The translations under genes were made by a program, and so were the position numbers. Positions 62,253-64,000 of a stretch of 64,000 bases of DNA are shown one piece after another. Position 1 is the first letter of the stretch, and every line of letters begins with the position of its first letter. The stretch is from assembly GCF_900113665.1 (NCBI RefSeq), contig NZ_FOQD01000008.1:124001-188000 (forward strand), written 5' to 3'. Source of the stretch: Planctomicrobium piriforme (GTDB taxonomy: Bacteria > Planctomycetota > Planctomycetia > Planctomycetales > Planctomycetaceae). The notes below the pieces were generated by a model, which worked only from the letters and a program-made list of their open reading frames with translations, made no database searches and had not been told where the DNA came from.

Positions 62253-63161
62253 ATGACCAGCGAGCAGCAGACCGACAGCGACAGACCACCGGCGAGACGC
62301 TTGTCTCGCCGCCAGTGGCTGCTGGCGACCGTCTTGCTCCTCGCAGGCTCAAGCTGCGTCAGCACGCAGAATCAGGTGGCGCAGCTCCCGAGCCGCTACG
62401 AGATCGAATCGGGCGATCTCATCATCCGTTCGGACCTGAAGATCAAATCCGACCACCCGCTGATTGAAGAACTGCGGACGATTCAGCGGGATGTGGTGCA
62501 GACCTTGGCGCTGCCCAAGCCGCATCGCCCTGTCGTGATTCATCTCTTCAGCGACGAAGAACGTTACAGCCAGTACATGCAGGCCCGGCATCCGAATCTC
62601 CCGCCGCGCCGTGCCTTCTTCATTGGCTCGCCAACGGAGCTGGGGGTGTATGCTCACTGGAGTCCGAACGTCAACGAGGACCTGCGCCACGAATATACGC
62701 ACGGCGTGCTGCATGCCTCGCTGCGAACGGTGCCCCTCTGGCTGGACGAAGGGTTGGCCGAGTACTACGAGACCGCACCCGGCTCGCCTCAGAGGATGCA
62801 CCGCGAGCATACCCAGCGACTGGCGGTCGCCCTGAAGAACGGCTGGCGGCCTGACCTGGCGCGACTCGAAAAGATCGAAGAGGTCGCGCAAATGGGCCGG
62901 GCTGACTATCAGGAAGCCTGGGCCTGGGTGCATTACCTGCTCCACGATGCCCCCGGCGGGCAGGAATTGCTCGTCGAGTATTGCCGGGAACTCCGTAAGG
63001 CCGAGAAGCCGCCGCATTTCTACGATCAGGTTGCCAAGTCGTTTCCCGACGCCGATCTGCGACTGGCGTCGTACATCTCACTGTCGCTGACCGATCACGG
63101 CCGCGTCACCTGGGCATCGGGAGAAGCCCGTGTTGGCAAACCGGAAGTTCGACCAGAGTAG
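62253..63161 (+). CDS. DUF1570 metalloprotease-like lipoprotein
   Basis: Starting at ATG 62253, the 302-residue protein has a basic N-terminus and a lipobox (LLATVLLLAGSSC). It carries a zinc-peptidase motif HEYTH within DLRHEYTHGVLHASLRTVPL, followed by WLDEGLAEYYE, giving the third ligand Glu as in gluzincins and DUF1570 proteins. The surrounding pattern (VVIHLFSDEERYSQYMQARH, YQEAWAWVHYLLHDAPGG) fits that planctomycete family. It should act at the cell envelope. It follows the YhaN-like gene after 70 bases on the same strand and may share its transcript. Confidence 0.85.
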   Translation: MTSEQQTDSDRPPARRLSRRQWLLATVLLLAGSSCVSTQNQVAQLPSRYEIESGDLIIRSDLKIKSDHPLIEELRTIQRDVVQTLALPKPHRPVVIHLFSDEERYSQYMQARHPNLPPRRAFFIGSPTELGVYAHWSPNVNEDLRHEYTHGVLHASLRTVPLWLDEGLAEYYETAPGSPQRMHREHTQRLAVALKNGWRPDLARLEKIEEVAQMGRADYQEAWAWVHYLLHDAPGGQELLVEYCRELRKAEKPPHFYDQVAKSFPDADLRLASYISLSLTDHGRVTWASGEARVGKPEVRPE

Positions 63162-63364
63162 GGTCGCGGGGTCAGGAGCGGAGCGAATGGCCCCGACGAA
63201 CGTCAAAGCGGCGTTCCAAACTCTCAAAGCTTCGCGAGTGCATGCGTGCTGCTGAAGCCATTGAATTCTAAGAGCGAGATTCGACTGCCTCGCCGAATTT
63301 CCATGGAGCGCGGGCAGGGCCATGCGCTTCGCTTCTGACTCTGGCACCCACCGGGTTCAAGCTA

Positions 63365-64000
63365 TCATTCGATCTTCTTGAGCACCTTTTCAATCGACTG
63401 CCGCAGATCCCGCAGGCTCGTCGGTTGTTGCAGGACCACTCCCCGGGCGTGTGACGGCAACTTTTTTGCGAGCGACCGCTGTGCATCCGACAACACCGCC
63501 AGCACGGCGACCGGCTGGCCTTCTGTCAGCGACAGGGCTTGTGGGTAATCCTGCGCGATCCGCTCTCCCATCGCGTCGCCAAACAGCACGATTCCTCGGG
63601 GAGTCATTGTCTTGAGTCGTGCGAGTGCCCGATCGGCATCGGCGAGCAGCACGAGGCGATAACCCCGCTTGGAGAAATAGTCGCGGAGCACGTCCTGGCG
63701 GTTTGCCCGATGCTCGACGCACAAAATCACCTTGGCGTCAGCAGCCAGGGCCGTCGGCTCAGGTTTGGAAGTGGAGGGCTGGCCCAGTTCCTTTAAGGCC
63801 GCTTCGACATCCTGAATGACTTCAGTCGGCGTCTGATAACGTGCAGCAGGACTGGTCAGCAACAATCTGTCGACAATCCCTGCAGCACTTCTGGGCAGCG
63901 CGGCATCGATCGAAGTAACCGGCCGGATGTCGCGATAACGACTGAACTTTCTGCGTTCTTCCCGGTCTTTGGTGCGTGGATAGGGGGGCTCGCCGGTCAG
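63365..64000 (-). CDS. Serine/threonine kinase with receiver-like tail (5' end outside window)
   Basis: The frame stays open to the window edge, so only the C-terminal 211 residues are present. They start in the kinase C lobe (LTGEPPYPRTKDREERRKFS, SAAGIVDRLLLTSPAARYQT, TPTEVIQDVEAALKE). A short linker leads to a receiver-like domain (AKVILCVEHRANRQDVLRDY, GYRLVLLADADRALARL, RGIVLFGDAMGERIAQDYPQ). The phospho-acceptor Asp is not clearly in the usual place (LFGDAMGE is a candidate), so this receiver may be degenerate. Kinase-receiver fusions of this kind occur in planctomycetes. The gene converges with the DUF1570 gene. Confidence 0.82.
   Translation of the reverse strand: MTGEPPYPRTKDREERRKFSRYRDIRPVTSIDAALPRSAAGIVDRLLLTSPAARYQTPTEVIQDVEAALKELGQPSTSKPEPTALAADAKVILCVEHRANRQDVLRDYFSKRGYRLVLLADADRALARLKTMTPRGIVLFGDAMGERIAQDYPQALSLTEGQPVAVLAVLSDAQRSLAKKLPSHARGVVLQQPTSLRDLRQSIEKVLKKIE

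Noticed and set aside
1..64000. tRNA, rRNA, insertion sequences or prophage genes
   Set aside because: No tRNA-like cloverleaf, rRNA segment, transposase, integrase or phage structural gene was recognised in the window.

Overview
The window (about 60% G+C) looks like a chromosomal piece of a flagellated, Gram-negative-type planctomycete (Planctomycetales). The taxonomic call rests on family content rather than on any rRNA. It includes a DUF1559 type II-pseudopilin-like protein, an ECF sigma factor overlapping a membrane protein with a LamG-like outer part, small secreted lipoproteins, a DUF1570 lipoprotein, a serine/threonine kinase and a flagellar cluster of the planctomycete kind. FlgH and FlgI (L and P rings) imply a peptidoglycan layer and an outer membrane.

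Region 1 (1-33,200) is a nearly continuous flagellar cluster. After a dihydroorotase fragment and a small HDOD-like gene, a leftward operon encodes FlgF-FlgG-FlgA-FlgH-FlgI-FlgJ-FlgN-FlgK-FlgL (rod, rings, hook junction). Divergent from it, a rightward operon encodes FliL-FliM-FliN-FliO-FliP-FlhA, a small two-helix protein, the sigma-28 factor FliA, a Cys-containing 82-residue protein and two lipoproteins. It ends at a hairpin facing the leftward fliK-flgD-flgE operon. That operon has a clear sigma-54 promoter at 23360-23376, and a receiver-less sigma-54 activator lies just upstream. A leftward trio of uncharacterised genes follows (a large TPR membrane protein, a secreted TPR-like protein, a small coiled-coil protein), then the rightward late genes flgM-like, fliC, fliD and fliS. 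Regulation is inferred to be layered: sigma-54 for the hook, FliA and an anti-sigma factor for late genes. FliQ, FliR, FlhB, FliF-FliI and true MotAB are not in the window.

Region 2 (33,167-41,938) holds an OmpR-type two-component system divergent from a three-gene operon. That operon encodes DabA (DUF2309, zinc site residues C514/D516/H702/C717) and two proton-antiporter-like membrane subunits, i.e. a DAB-type inorganic carbon uptake system.

Region 3 (42,000-54,990) is mixed: a CtBP-like 2-hydroxyacid dehydrogenase, an SDR lacking its catalytic Ser and Tyr, PurD, a nucleotidyltransferase-fold protein, a secreted FAD oxidoreductase, a lipoprotein, a DUF1559 protein, an ECF sigma factor with its membrane partner, a zinc alcohol dehydrogenase, an A+T-richer orphan gene, and a MotA/TolQ-like protein with a long helical tail.

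Region 4 (55,236-64,000) carries an ABC-F ATPase, then an SbcD/YhaO-like protein whose metal-binding motifs are all replaced, then a large YhaN-like SMC-type ATPase with a central membrane hairpin, a DUF1570 metalloprotease-like lipoprotein and the end of a serine/threonine kinase fused to a receiver-like domain.

Across the window many gaps carry short-period 'stuttering' inverted repeats, several of them belonging to dispersed families. The most interesting leads are the degenerate nuclease/ATPase pair, the TPR trio inside the flagellar cluster, the sigma-54 hook promoter, the DAB operon with two antiporter subunits and the intergenic repeat families.
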